This document shows positions 1 to 7,007 of a stretch of 64,000 nucleotides of DNA, piece after piece. Position 1 is the first letter of the stretch. Each line of letters begins with the position of its first letter. The position numbers were made by a program, and so were the translations under genes. Source of the DNA: CAZGSN01 sp964371655 (GTDB lineage Bacteria; Desulfobacterota; Binatia; HRBIN30); the NCBI GenBank assembly GCA_964371655.1, contig CAYJOD010000001.1, forward strand, positions 62,001 through 126,000, in the 5' to 3' direction. Below the pieces are notes generated by a model. It did no database searches, had not been told where the DNA came from, and saw only the letters and a program-made list of their open reading frames with translations.

Positions 1-116
1 GCACCGCCCAGCTTCACGTGCGCGATGCGGCGCTCGTACGCCCATTGGTACAGCGTCGACGGCTTCAAGCCCAGCATGCTGGCGGCTTCAGTTACATTCA
101 GGAGTCGTTCGCTCAT
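1..116 (-). CDS. Excisionase-like helix-turn-helix protein (partial, runs off window)
   Basis: Reading the minus strand from an ATG at 116 gives MSERLLNVTEAASMLGLKPS followed by TLYQWAYERRIAHVKLGG, and the frame leaves the window open. The pattern (LNVTEAASMLGLKPSTLYQWAYERRIAHVKLG) is the compact winged-HTH of MerR/excisionase-type proteins: helix, turn, recognition helix with Y-W, then the basic wing. In mobile elements such proteins usually control integrase directionality or act as small regulators. The remainder lies outside the window, so length and partner are unknown. Its position upstream of toxin-antitoxin and par genes fits an integrative element. Confidence 0.7.
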   Translation of the reverse strand, partial: MSERLLNVTEAASMLGLKPSTLYQWAYERRIAHVKLGG

Positions 117-323
117 TTCGTGTCTCCTTGCATTGCTGCCCGCAAGGATAGACACGCTTCGGAAACGCGCGAGCTTTGGACCGACAGCGATATCTATGAC
201 GTGCCTACGCTCTCATTCGCGTTCGGGCGACCAGCCAGCCCAGACGAAGTCGGCGCGCCACGCGCAGGGACCCACAGACCATAAAGAGCATCACCACGAG
301 ACAGAAGGAACAACGGGAGTAGG

Positions 324-647
324 TCACGCCACAGCGTCGAGACCGTTCTTGGCCACCAGAGACAAGAGTTTCAGGGAGGCTCCTTGCGGGTTCTTTTCAC
401 CGCGTTCCCACTGGCTGATCAAACCGGTTGTGACGTTGAGATAGCGGGCGAACACGGCCTGGCTAGCGCCTTCCCGGAGCCGCAGGGCACGAATATCCTT
501 TGGCTTTAGAGGACGCACCGGTGTCAGGCACATCGCATCGAACTTACGCATGGTCTTCTTGTCCATGATGCCCGCGGCATGGAGGCCTTCGGCGGTCTCA
601 TGGACCGATCCCATTAGCGAGCTACGGTATTGCTGTTTCATTCGCAC
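324..647 (-). CDS. XRE-family antitoxin of a HigBA/NadS-type toxin-antitoxin pair
   Basis: This 107-residue protein has an N-terminal segment of about 45 residues and then a Cro/C1-type helix-turn-helix (residues about 50-100). Characteristic blocks are IRALRLREGASQAVFARYLN and VTTGLISQWERGEKNPQG, followed by ALKLLSLV-like packing. This arrangement is typical of HigA/NadS antitoxins that pair with a RelE-fold toxin encoded upstream. The gene overlaps the toxin gene by 10 bp, so the two are cotranscribed, toxin first. The expected role is to neutralise the toxin and repress the operon by binding the palindrome at 1035-1053. A second ATG lies at 641. Confidence 0.85.
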   Translation of the reverse strand: MRMKQQYRSSLMGSVHETAEGLHAAGIMDKKTMRKFDAMCLTPVRPLKPKDIRALRLREGASQAVFARYLNVTTGLISQWERGEKNPQGASLKLLSLVAKNGLDAVA

Positions 648-1009
648 ATTACCTCAATCAGAGTTCCCGAGGCGATCGCTATCGCGAGCGTCTCGTCAGG
701 ATAGGTCAACAGTTCCGACGCGAGGGCCTTGAGCGCGACCAACTCGTCATCACGGATGTTGTCTTGGTCACTCTTCGCGAAGCCGTAGACGAAAAACGCC
801 CGTGTGCGCGCTTTGTAAAGCACCATCGTGCGGTACCCACCGGACTTTCCCTTGCCCCGCCGGGCGACGCGGAGCTTGATAACGCCGCCGCCGAGGTCTG
901 CATCTACAATCCCACGATCCGCATCACGAGCGGCCTTGCATAGGGCCATATCGTCGAGAGCTGCTTTTCGCGCAAACCGTGCGAAGGCTTTGTTCTTGAA
1001 TACCCGCAC
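638..1009 (-). CDS. RelE/HigB-like toxin
   Basis: The 123-residue product begins MRVFKNKAFARFARKAALDD and contains KLRVARRGKGKSGGYRTMVLYK and FFVYGFAKSDQDNI, the conserved core of RelE/HigB toxins of the DUF1044 kind (basic strand, G-G-Y/F-R, then FVYGFAKS). Members of this fold are ribosome-dependent mRNA interferases in the cytoplasm; that activity is inferred from family. The start is GTG at 1009; a stop at 1034-1036 limits upstream extension. It is the first gene of a two-gene operon and overlaps the antitoxin by 10 bp. No truncation is seen. Confidence 0.85.
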   Translation of the reverse strand: MRVFKNKAFARFARKAALDDMALCKAARDADRGIVDADLGGGVIKLRVARRGKGKSGGYRTMVLYKARTRAFFVYGFAKSDQDNIRDDELVALKALASELLTYPDETLAIAIASGTLIEVMCE

Positions 1010-1034
1010 CCAGCCACATGCTTCCGCAAACTCT

Positions 1035-1053
1035 TATAGCACCTAGTGCTATA
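1035..1053. promoter_or_regulatory. Operator palindrome for the toxin-antitoxin operon
   Basis: TATAGCAC-CTA-GTGCTATA is a perfect 8-bp inverted repeat around a 3-bp spacer, located 25 bp upstream of the toxin start codon. HTH antitoxins of this class autorepress by binding such palindromes across their promoter. Position and symmetry make this the probable operator. Confidence 0.7.
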
Positions 1054-1314
1054 GTTCGTAAAGTCCCGATCAGGGCGGCTACCGTCAGAATCTCCCTTTC
1101 ACCGTTCTCGATCGCCGAGACGGTGCGGCAGGTGTGGCCGGCCGGTAGCCCCCGCCATGTCGTTAATTCTGTCTGGTCTGTCTTCGTCTCTTGAACAGTG
1201 AAGTCGTTGTCGGTCCAACAATGCCGCCCACACCTCCCTTTGCGATGCTGTGCGCTCACAAGGAGCGATCATCGTGCTGCGATTCTTTGACACCTTTGCT
1301 CGGAATGCCGTACC
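1054..1314. other. Intergenic, with a possible remnant of an XRE regulator
   Basis: No complete gene is seen. On the minus strand one frame reads HTCRTVSAIENGEREILTVA across about 1085-1140, which resembles the second half of a Cro/C1 HTH (S-x-I-E-N-G-x-R). The frame has no credible N-terminal half and runs into the toxin promoter, so it is at best a fragment. The segment must also contain the promoter of parA. Confidence 0.25.
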
Positions 1315-2124
1315 ATGAACTTGTTAATCCCGTTTCTTCCTTCCCCTGTGAGCAAGATCATTGCGATCGCCAACCAGAAGGGCGGCGTCGCTAAGACCAC
1401 AACCTGTTTGAACCTCGGTCACGCTCTCTCTGAGCGCGGCCAGAGAGTTCTGCTTTGCGATCTCGATCCTCAGAGCAGTCTTACCATCAGTCTCGGCTTC
1501 GACGTGCGCGAGCTAACGTCGACGATCTACGACGTGCTGCTCGACACCAAGCCGCGCATTACGATCACTGACATCATCCGGCCGACGAAGATGAAGAACG
1601 TCGAGGTCGCGCCGGCGTCGATCGATCTTTCGAAGGCCGAGCTGGAGTTATTCTCGGAGATGAATCGCGAGCGGGCGCTCAAGGATGCGCTGAAGCCGGT
1701 GCTCGGATCGTATGATTACATTTTGATCGACTGTCCCCCATCGTTGGGCTTGCTCACCACGAACGCGCTGGCCGCGGCCGACTCAGTCTTGATTCCATTG
1801 CAGAGCGACTATCTCGCCATGCGCGGTGCCGAGTTGCTTCTCACGACGATCGAGAAGGTTCGCTACAAGCTGAATCCGAAGCTCTCTCTGCTGGGTGTGC
1901 TGGTCACCATGCACGACGGCCGCACCAGCCACTCGAAGGACGTGCTGCACGAGGTACGCGCGGCCTTCGGTGATCAGACGTTCAAGTCGGTGATCAGGTA
2001 CTCCGTCCGCGCCAAGGAGTCCGTCATCTCCGGGCGTTCCATCCTCGACTACGATACCAAATCGCCGCTGGCGGAGTCCTACCGGACTCTCGCCGATGAG
2101 GTCCTCGCCTATGCAGCGTCCTGA
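1315..2124 (+). CDS. parA: ParA-family partition ATPase
   Basis: The 269-residue protein has the deviant Walker A box KGGVAKTT (residues 22-29), a Walker A' with LLCDLDPQSS, and the Walker B-like YDYILIDCPPSLGLLTTNAL. These define the ParA/Soj ATPases that move DNA cargo by ATP-dependent binding to the nucleoid. It lacks an N-terminal HTH, so it is of the small chromosomal-type class and autoregulation may rely on ParB. The ATG at 1315 has only a weak ribosome-binding site; a GTG at 1348 (SKIIAIANQKGG) is the alternative start. The gene overlaps parB, and likely parS sites lie inside and downstream of parB. Confidence 0.95.
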   Translation: MNLLIPFLPSPVSKIIAIANQKGGVAKTTTCLNLGHALSERGQRVLLCDLDPQSSLTISLGFDVRELTSTIYDVLLDTKPRITITDIIRPTKMKNVEVAPASIDLSKAELELFSEMNRERALKDALKPVLGSYDYILIDCPPSLGLLTTNALAAADSVLIPLQSDYLAMRGAELLLTTIEKVRYKLNPKLSLLGVLVTMHDGRTSHSKDVLHEVRAAFGDQTFKSVIRYSVRAKESVISGRSILDYDTKSPLAESYRTLADEVLAYAAS

Positions 2125-2947
2125 CCTCAGCGGCCTTGGCCTGCGCATTCTCAAGAACCAAACCGAAGGGTCTGAGCACCCCGTCGATCGCTTCACCGAC
2201 GACGTCGATGCCGGCAAGATTATCAAGATTCCGGTCGACGCGATCGCAGCGAACCCGGATCAGCCGCGCAAGTACTTCGACGAGCAGGCTCTGCACGACC
2301 TGACCGAGTCAGTACGAGAGCACGGCATCCTGCAGCCGATCATTGTCTGTCGTCGCGACGACGAAGGTTTCTATCTCATCGCCGGAGAGCGTCGCTGGCG
2401 TGCTGCGAAGAAGGCCGGCCTTGAGAAAATTCCCGCGTTGGTCCGCGGCGCTGCTGACTCAGCTGAAATTGCGCTCATCGAAAACCTGCAACGCGAGAAC
2501 TTGAATCCAATCGAGGAGGCGGAGAGCCTTCAACGCCTGAAAGAGCGTCGAAACCTATCCGACGCGGAGCTCGCCCACATCGTCGGCAAGTCGCGACCAT
2601 CCATCATCGCCAGCTTGAGCCTAAATCGCTTGCCTGCCGTCATTCGCGATGAATGTCAGACGTCTGACAAGTTCACCAAGAGCCAGCTCTTGGAGGTCCT
2701 GCGGCAGCCGACAACTGAAACCCAATTGGCGTTCTGGCAGGTCCTTCGCGACGGGAAGCTGACCGTCCGCCAGGCCCGCGCCGAGGTCGAGAAGGCACGC
2801 GGCACGAAGCCATTGCCGAAGTCGTTCGAGCACACCTACCGACCCGAGGACCAAGCTTTCACCGTGAAGGTGAAGTTCCGCAAGACCCACGTCACCGCCG
2901 ACGAGATCCGCCAAGCGCTTGAAGACGCGCTGCGCGAGCTGATTTGA
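2111..2947 (+). CDS. parB: ParB-family centromere-binding protein
   Basis: The N-terminal half has the ParB/Srx CTPase domain: IPVDAIAANPDQPRKYFDEQ, REHGILQPIIVCRR and the nucleotide-binding stretch LIAGERRWRAAKKAGLEKIP, then IALIENLQRENLNPIEEAES. It is followed by the HTH (LSDAELAHIVGKSRPSI). The C-terminal 60 residues would be the dimerisation part. ParB loads at parS and spreads as a clamp, with ParA as partner. I choose the ATG at 2111 because GAGG at 2098-2101 sits nine bases upstream; an in-frame ATG at 2096 is the alternative. The gene overlaps the end of parA, indicating translational coupling. A parS-like palindrome is embedded in its coding sequence at 2654. Confidence 0.95.
   Translation: MQRPDLSGLGLRILKNQTEGSEHPVDRFTDDVDAGKIIKIPVDAIAANPDQPRKYFDEQALHDLTESVREHGILQPIIVCRRDDEGFYLIAGERRWRAAKKAGLEKIPALVRGAADSAEIALIENLQRENLNPIEEAESLQRLKERRNLSDAELAHIVGKSRPSIIASLSLNRLPAVIRDECQTSDKFTKSQLLEVLRQPTTETQLAFWQVLRDGKLTVRQARAEVEKARGTKPLPKSFEHTYRPEDQAFTVKVKFRKTHVTADEIRQALEDALRELI
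2654..2669. promoter_or_regulatory. Candidate parS site 1 (within parB)
   Basis: TGTCAGACGTCTGACA is a perfect 16-bp palindrome inside parB. The same 16-mer recurs at 4719-4734 and 5733-5748 and I saw it nowhere else in the window. Known parS sites are 16-bp palindromes that begin TGT and end ACA, so symmetry, length and linkage to parAB all fit. Confidence 0.7.
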
Positions 2948-2952
2948 CCGAT

Positions 2953-3951
2953 ATGGAGGGTATGACTGCCAACGAACGCACCGTCGTCATCAAGGACGAA
3001 GGCTTGCGTCAGTTCGAGGGCGGCTTCACCTCGATCCCCAACCGCATTCTTGAGAACAGCGCCCTGTCGCTTGGCGCACGCATGACCTATGGCATGCTGC
3101 TGAAATACGCCTGGCAAAAGGACTTCTGCTTCCCCGCTCAACAGCAGCTCGCCAAGGATCTTGGAATCACCGACCGAAGTGTCCGCAGTCACCTCACGGA
3201 GCTTCGCGAAGCGCGCCTGGTCGACTGGAAACAAATGGGCCTCAATCGCCCGAACGTCTACTACATCCTGAAGTTGCCTGACCGCGTTTCCGATAATGGT
3301 CAGCCCGGACCGGAAAAGATTTCCGCACCGGACCGGAAGCAGGCTTCCGTTCAAGACCGGAAGCCTGCTTCCGACAAAGAATACTCAGAGAAGAATACTC
3401 ATACGGTCGTTAACGACGTTACGGCTAACGACCAAATTAAGAGTCGACCCATCGCCGCAAGGCGCAAGGCAATCGTCTCGGAGCCGGCATTGCGGGCCAA
3501 ATACAACCTCACCCCGGACCAGATCGGCCGTGTCCATTGGCTGGTACAGAAACAGACCGACATCCTCGGCGCCGCCGAACGCAATCACGCACACTACGTG
3601 CAGCGGGCAGCCGAAGCAGTGCGCGACGGCGACGCAGACCTCCTCGACCATAAACTCAGCGATTTCAAACAAGCGGCAACCGAGATCGCCGTCGGGACTC
3701 GCCCCGGATATTTTCACCGCATGTACGCCGAGGCCCTACAGCAACGGCACGTCGAGGAGATGCTGGCGACCAACGTCCAACACCTGTTCCACGACGATCG
3801 CGACGGCGGTGGAAGTGACAGCCGCTCTCGCCTGATCGCTGATGCCGAACGCCGCGGCATCGCCGTGCCCGATTACATTCGCGCCGCCGACATACGTGCC
3901 GTCAACCGATGGTGGGTCACCGTCACCACGGTCGCCATCAAGCCGACCTGA
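2953..3951 (+). CDS. HTH replication-initiator-like protein
   Basis: This protein of about 332 residues starts directly after parB. Residues about 20-110 form a winged HTH of the HTH_36 kind: FTSIPNRILENSALSLGARM, TYGMLLKYAWQKDFCFPAQQ, then LAKDLGITDRSVRSHLTELR. A Pro/Lys/Asp-rich linker leads to a helical C-terminal region (about 175-300) containing LTPDQIGRVHWLVQKQ. Proteins of this layout are common as plasmid or phage replication initiators and in integrative elements; initiation here is inferred from family and from its place between parAB and an inverted-repeat region. TTG 2944, ATG 2953 and ATG 2962 are all possible starts. A GGAGGG lies too close to 2962 to decide. Confidence 0.7.
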   Translation: MEGMTANERTVVIKDEGLRQFEGGFTSIPNRILENSALSLGARMTYGMLLKYAWQKDFCFPAQQQLAKDLGITDRSVRSHLTELREARLVDWKQMGLNRPNVYYILKLPDRVSDNGQPGPEKISAPDRKQASVQDRKPASDKEYSEKNTHTVVNDVTANDQIKSRPIAARRKAIVSEPALRAKYNLTPDQIGRVHWLVQKQTDILGAAERNHAHYVQRAAEAVRDGDADLLDHKLSDFKQAATEIAVGTRPGYFHRMYAEALQQRHVEEMLATNVQHLFHDDRDGGGSDSRSRLIADAERRGIAVPDYIRAADIRAVNRWWVTVTTVAIKPT

Positions 3952-4106
3952 CCACAGCCGGCCCCGCTATTCCTACACTCGCCGCCGCCCAGGGCGGTTT
4001 AGACTCGGCTCGTTCCGGGTGGCTCACTGCACCGACCCGCTTCGCGTTTCAATGGTCGGCTTCGTTCGCAATCCTTCCTGACACGCGCCCCTCGTCGCTA
4101 CGGCGA

Positions 4107-4251
4107 GGCCGGGACTCACGCAGCAATTCCAAAAACCCCGCTTCGCTACAGACAAACGGGCTGCCGTTTGCCTGTACACTGGCCAGTACACTCTTGAAGT
4201 GTACAGGCCAGATGCGGGTTTTCTCTTTCCTGTGCTGCGTGAGTCCCGGCC
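4107..4251. repeat. 19-bp perfect inverted repeat with inner arms
   Basis: The outer arms (4107-4125, 4233-4251) are exact reverse complements and extend further with a one-base bulge. Inside, CCTGTACACT (4171-4180) pairs with AGTGTACAGG (4198-4207), and ACTGGCCAGT (4178-4187) is itself palindromic. The unit could form a large cruciform. Confidence 0.75.
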
Positions 4252-4491
4252 GTCGCCTTCGCGACCCCCGCCCTTCCACCGCCATCGCAGTCACCATCAG
4301 CTACGCACTTCATCGGGACTGCCCTCTTCGTCGCTCGCTGCTGTCGCCTGCGCTGTCGGCTTCGCCCCCGACGACTGCGTCGGGGGCTCGGTCCTGTCAA
4401 CGCGCTGGGGCCCTGCTGCGCCGCCCAGCACGTTGCCTACGGACTGAAAGGGCGGGGGTCGCGAAGCGACGCCGTTGCTATCGCTCCGCTC

Positions 4492-4547
4492 CTTTCGACA
4501 TGGGCAGGCGCTACGCGCCGGCTAGCAAGGTATGCCCATGTCGAAAG
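4492..4547. repeat. 15-bp perfect inverted repeat
   Basis: CTTTCGACATGGGCA (4492-4506) pairs exactly with 4533-4547. CCGTTGCT upstream and AGCAACGG downstream extend the stem past a small internal loop. The structure could serve replication, transfer or transcription termination. Confidence 0.7.
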
Positions 4548-4712
4548 AGCAACGGCTGCTCGCGACTCGGGGCGCGTGACGCTTCGTTTCACTTCGCGAA
4601 AGGAGCCCCCCTTCCGCCGTTCTCCGAACCGCCCCCGTCGGGGGCTCGGCGGCCTCGCTGCGCTCGAAAAGTGCCCGTCTTGCACGGTCGCCCCGTCGGG
4701 GCTGTGCGCTTT

Positions 4713-4740
4713 CCGAGTTGTCAGACGTCTGACAACTCGG
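4713..4740. promoter_or_regulatory. Candidate parS site 2 (28-bp palindrome)
   Basis: The 16-bp core at 4719-4734 is identical to the copy in parB, and here symmetry extends perfectly to 28 bp (CCGAG arms on each side). It lies in noncoding DNA immediately downstream of the mrr-like gene. It is the most symmetric of the three copies and so the best candidate for the principal ParB loading site. Confidence 0.75.
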
Positions 4741-4752
4741 CTTCTTAACCGA

Positions 4753-5685
4753 TCAGGCATCCACGAAGTAATCGCCATCCAAGCGCGCCAGCCTGATCTC
4801 TCGTTGATGGGTAACACCGACGCCATTCTCGATCATGAGAGCCGCAAGTCGGCTGCCATCGATCAGTACGACAACCGATTCGGAAAGACGCCCACAGTAG
4901 TCTTTGGCGTCTTTTGTGAACGTCGAGGTCGTGATTAGGACACCCTTCTTTGCGCGTCGGCCGGCTAGCGCTCCATAGAACGCCTGCACCTCCGGACGCC
5001 CAACGGATCCCTGCCAGCGCTTCGCCTGGACGAATACCTTTTCGAGCCCGAGTTTGTCGAGCGAGATGACACCGTCAATGCCGCCATCTCCACTTCGACC
5101 AACGTGCTCTAGATCTTCCGCAGTGCGGCCGTACCCAATGGCGTGAAGAAGATCGAGAACCAGCTCTTCAAAGAATTCTGGGGAGGCTTGCAGAATACGT
5201 TCGAGTAGCTCGCGCGCAAGCGCTCCGTGTAGCTCGGCAATTGCCGAGTCTATTCTTTCCTCGGGCGTTTGTTGCGCTGCGGCGGCGCTCGATTCTACTT
5301 CCTGAGCTCCTCCGTCCATGCCGGTACCAAGTCTGGCTTCCTGAACGATCTGCCGGTTCAAAGTATCTTCGAAACCGGATGGATTTGCTGCGAGGAGATC
5401 CCTGCCTTTTGGCGTCGCGCGCCAAAGCGGAGCAGCCGATGCTACGTATCCGGCGTTCTTCAGCATGTTCAGTCCCCAGCCCAGGCGATGCTGGTACCGC
5501 AAGTGAGCTCCGCTCGGCAGCCGTTCTAGGCGCTGCTCAGGCGATAGGTCTAGCAGGTCTGCTGCAGGCTCATGAAGATCGCGCCGCCTCAGGCCGTTTG
5601 GGTGCTGTGACAGCACGACCAGTATGGGGTGAAAGAATGCCGCAGGCAGCGGCACGGTTGAGCTACTGCCCGACGGATCATCCAT
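4753..5685 (-). CDS. Mrr-type restriction endonuclease
   Basis: The 310-residue protein has an N-terminal winged-helix Mrr_N domain (HPILVVLSQHPNGLRRRDLH ... GWGLNMLKNAGYVASAAPLW, then WRATPKGRDLL) and a C-terminal Mrr_cat domain. The catalytic PD-(D/E)XK core is visible as GRSGDGGIDGVI followed by VFVQAKRW (D ... Q-A-K), then GVLITTSTFTKDAKDY. Mrr enzymes are type IV nucleases that cleave modified or otherwise marked DNA. The frame is open to 5754, but the extra 23 residues would be encoded across a parS copy, so the ATG at 5685 is preferred. It is the last gene of a minus-strand trio with the two genes upstream. Confidence 0.9.
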   Translation of the reverse strand: MDDPSGSSSTVPLPAAFFHPILVVLSQHPNGLRRRDLHEPAADLLDLSPEQRLERLPSGAHLRYQHRLGWGLNMLKNAGYVASAAPLWRATPKGRDLLAANPSGFEDTLNRQIVQEARLGTGMDGGAQEVESSAAAAQQTPEERIDSAIAELHGALARELLERILQASPEFFEELVLDLLHAIGYGRTAEDLEHVGRSGDGGIDGVISLDKLGLEKVFVQAKRWQGSVGRPEVQAFYGALAGRRAKKGVLITTSTFTKDAKDYCGRLSESVVVLIDGSRLAALMIENGVGVTHQREIRLARLDGDYFVDA

Positions 5686-5732
5686 GGCTACCCGCCTATC
5701 ACACCGGATCGTTGAACCAAGAGCTCGCGGTC

Positions 5733-5748
5733 TGTCAGACGTCTGACA
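5733..5748. promoter_or_regulatory. Candidate parS site 3
   Basis: Third exact copy of TGTCAGACGTCTGACA. It lies between the mrr-like start at 5685 and the stop of the DAC-like gene at 5751. ParB bound here might also influence readthrough into the mrr-like gene. Confidence 0.65.
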
Positions 5749-5750
5749 CG

Positions 5751-6980
5751 TCACGTCTGTTGCGATGACAGTCGCCGCAGGCGTTCTTGTATCACCCTCA
5801 CCGCCTCAACATTGAATGGGTCATCCAGCTCCATGTCCGAATCATGAAAGCGCCAGACTCGCACCTCGTCGTCACCCTCGACACGCAGAGCTGCCGTAAA
5901 TCCACCATCCACTGAAGCGGCAATAACTGGGCAGCCTGGATTTTGCTGCGCCAATGATACCGCAGCTCTATGGCGTGACCCGAGTTGGCCGAAGGGCATC
6001 CTCTCAACACGGCTCCCGGCAGCATCTGCCGCTTGCAGAACGTTATCGATCCGCTGGATGCAACTAAAAAGCCCGAAGCCCCGCGGGCGAAGCGTCGCAT
6101 CGAGCCACAAAGCGCCATCAGTCTGACAAAGAGAAGCACTTACTTTGCGAACCTCGATGGCTCTAGCGCTGAGACTCTCCTCGAAATCCGCAGCTTCATT
6201 GAATACCACCAGGCCGGCGGCGAATCGTGCCTGATTCTCTTGCTCGCTTCGGTAGAGGTCAGCAAGTCCAAGCACTTCATTTCCTATCGGCCACGAAGTT
6301 GACTCAATCCCCTTGGGCGCATCAGTTGCGATGATCAAGAGCCCACCGTGGCCGTCAACGGCAATTTGATCCAGCAAGCTCTTGATCTCGATTAACACGC
6401 GCTCCGAAGGCAGATCCGTGCGTTCTGTCATGGCACTAATCGCAGCTCGAAAAGGCCCGGCCGCATCGAAGACATTCGGTCCGGGCTTGGAGATGTCACC
6501 ATCTCGGCACGTAACGATTCGATACGGACCGTATCGCACTACGAGATGGCCGGGACCGTTCACTTCCACCTTCAACGGTACCCGTCGTTGAGTCAGGCGA
6601 TGCCGCCTGAACACTTTATGATCAAAACCTACTACAACGAACCCATTGTTGATCCATGAGACAACAATTTCCGCCTCAGCACTGCTGGCAACCGCCGCGA
6701 GTCGACGTAGCGTGCCGCGATCAAGGGCCTTGGGAGGTTGAAACAAGATGCCGACAACTGGCGCCTCGGCGTGGTACGCCATGACAAACTGGCACTCCCT
6801 ACCTTCGTCACGCATTATCGAGGCCCAGAAAGTTTCTTCCAGAAGCGCACACAGCGCTTCATCCGGGGGCAGTGATACCGGAAAGGCGCGGTCTTGTTGA
6901 TGTCGGCGCCGGAGGATCTCGAGGCGATTCTTCAGCACCTCGGATAACTCAGCTAACAACGGGACTGACGGTTTGCCCAT
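5751..6980 (-). CDS. Diadenylate-cyclase-like (DACNV-type) signalling/sensor protein
   Basis: This 409-residue protein has an N-terminal region of mixed alpha/beta segments and a C-terminal part (about 200-370) resembling the DisA/CdaA diadenylate cyclase fold. TDGALWLD (DGA at 288-290) and GSRHRAAVSLAQ (RHR at 336-338) correspond to the two signature motifs of that fold, followed by CPVIAASVDGGF as the next strand. Both motifs look intact, with Ser in place of the usual Thr before RHR. Related domains (DACNV group) were described as predicted nucleotide sensors in conflict systems. So it may make or sense a cyclic dinucleotide; which is undecided. It is the middle gene of a trio with two nuclease-like proteins. 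Confidence 0.6.
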   Translation of the reverse strand: MGKPSVPLLAELSEVLKNRLEILRRRHQQDRAFPVSLPPDEALCALLEETFWASIMRDEGRECQFVMAYHAEAPVVGILFQPPKALDRGTLRRLAAVASSAEAEIVVSWINNGFVVVGFDHKVFRRHRLTQRRVPLKVEVNGPGHLVVRYGPYRIVTCRDGDISKPGPNVFDAAGPFRAAISAMTERTDLPSERVLIEIKSLLDQIAVDGHGGLLIIATDAPKGIESTSWPIGNEVLGLADLYRSEQENQARFAAGLVVFNEAADFEESLSARAIEVRKVSASLCQTDGALWLDATLRPRGFGLFSCIQRIDNVLQAADAAGSRVERMPFGQLGSRHRAAVSLAQQNPGCPVIAASVDGGFTAALRVEGDDEVRVWRFHDSDMELDDPFNVEAVRVIQERLRRLSSQQT

Positions 6981-7007
6981 GATCGGTAAGCCCTTCCAGA
7001 ATTGCGT

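Larger units (their letters stand above)
3952..4740. repeat. Inverted-repeat-rich noncoding region, candidate replication/transfer origin
   Basis: Nearly 800 bp without a credible gene hold nested inverted repeats. These are a perfect 19-bp pair (4107-4125 with 4233-4251) enclosing a smaller pair (4171-4180 with 4198-4207), a perfect 15-bp pair (4261-4275 with 4448-4462), a 10-bp-stem hairpin (4364-4387), a perfect 15-bp pair (4492-4506 with 4533-4547), a short hairpin at 4631-4645, and a 28-bp palindrome (4713-4740). The block lies between the HTH replication-type gene and the defence operon. Such density next to parABS is typical of an origin or centromere region. No iteron array is obvious. 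Confidence 0.6.

Noticed and set aside
3909..4748. 279-codon plus-strand frame
   Set aside because: It runs through the inverted-repeat region; Arg/Ser/Pro-rich product with no family resemblance.
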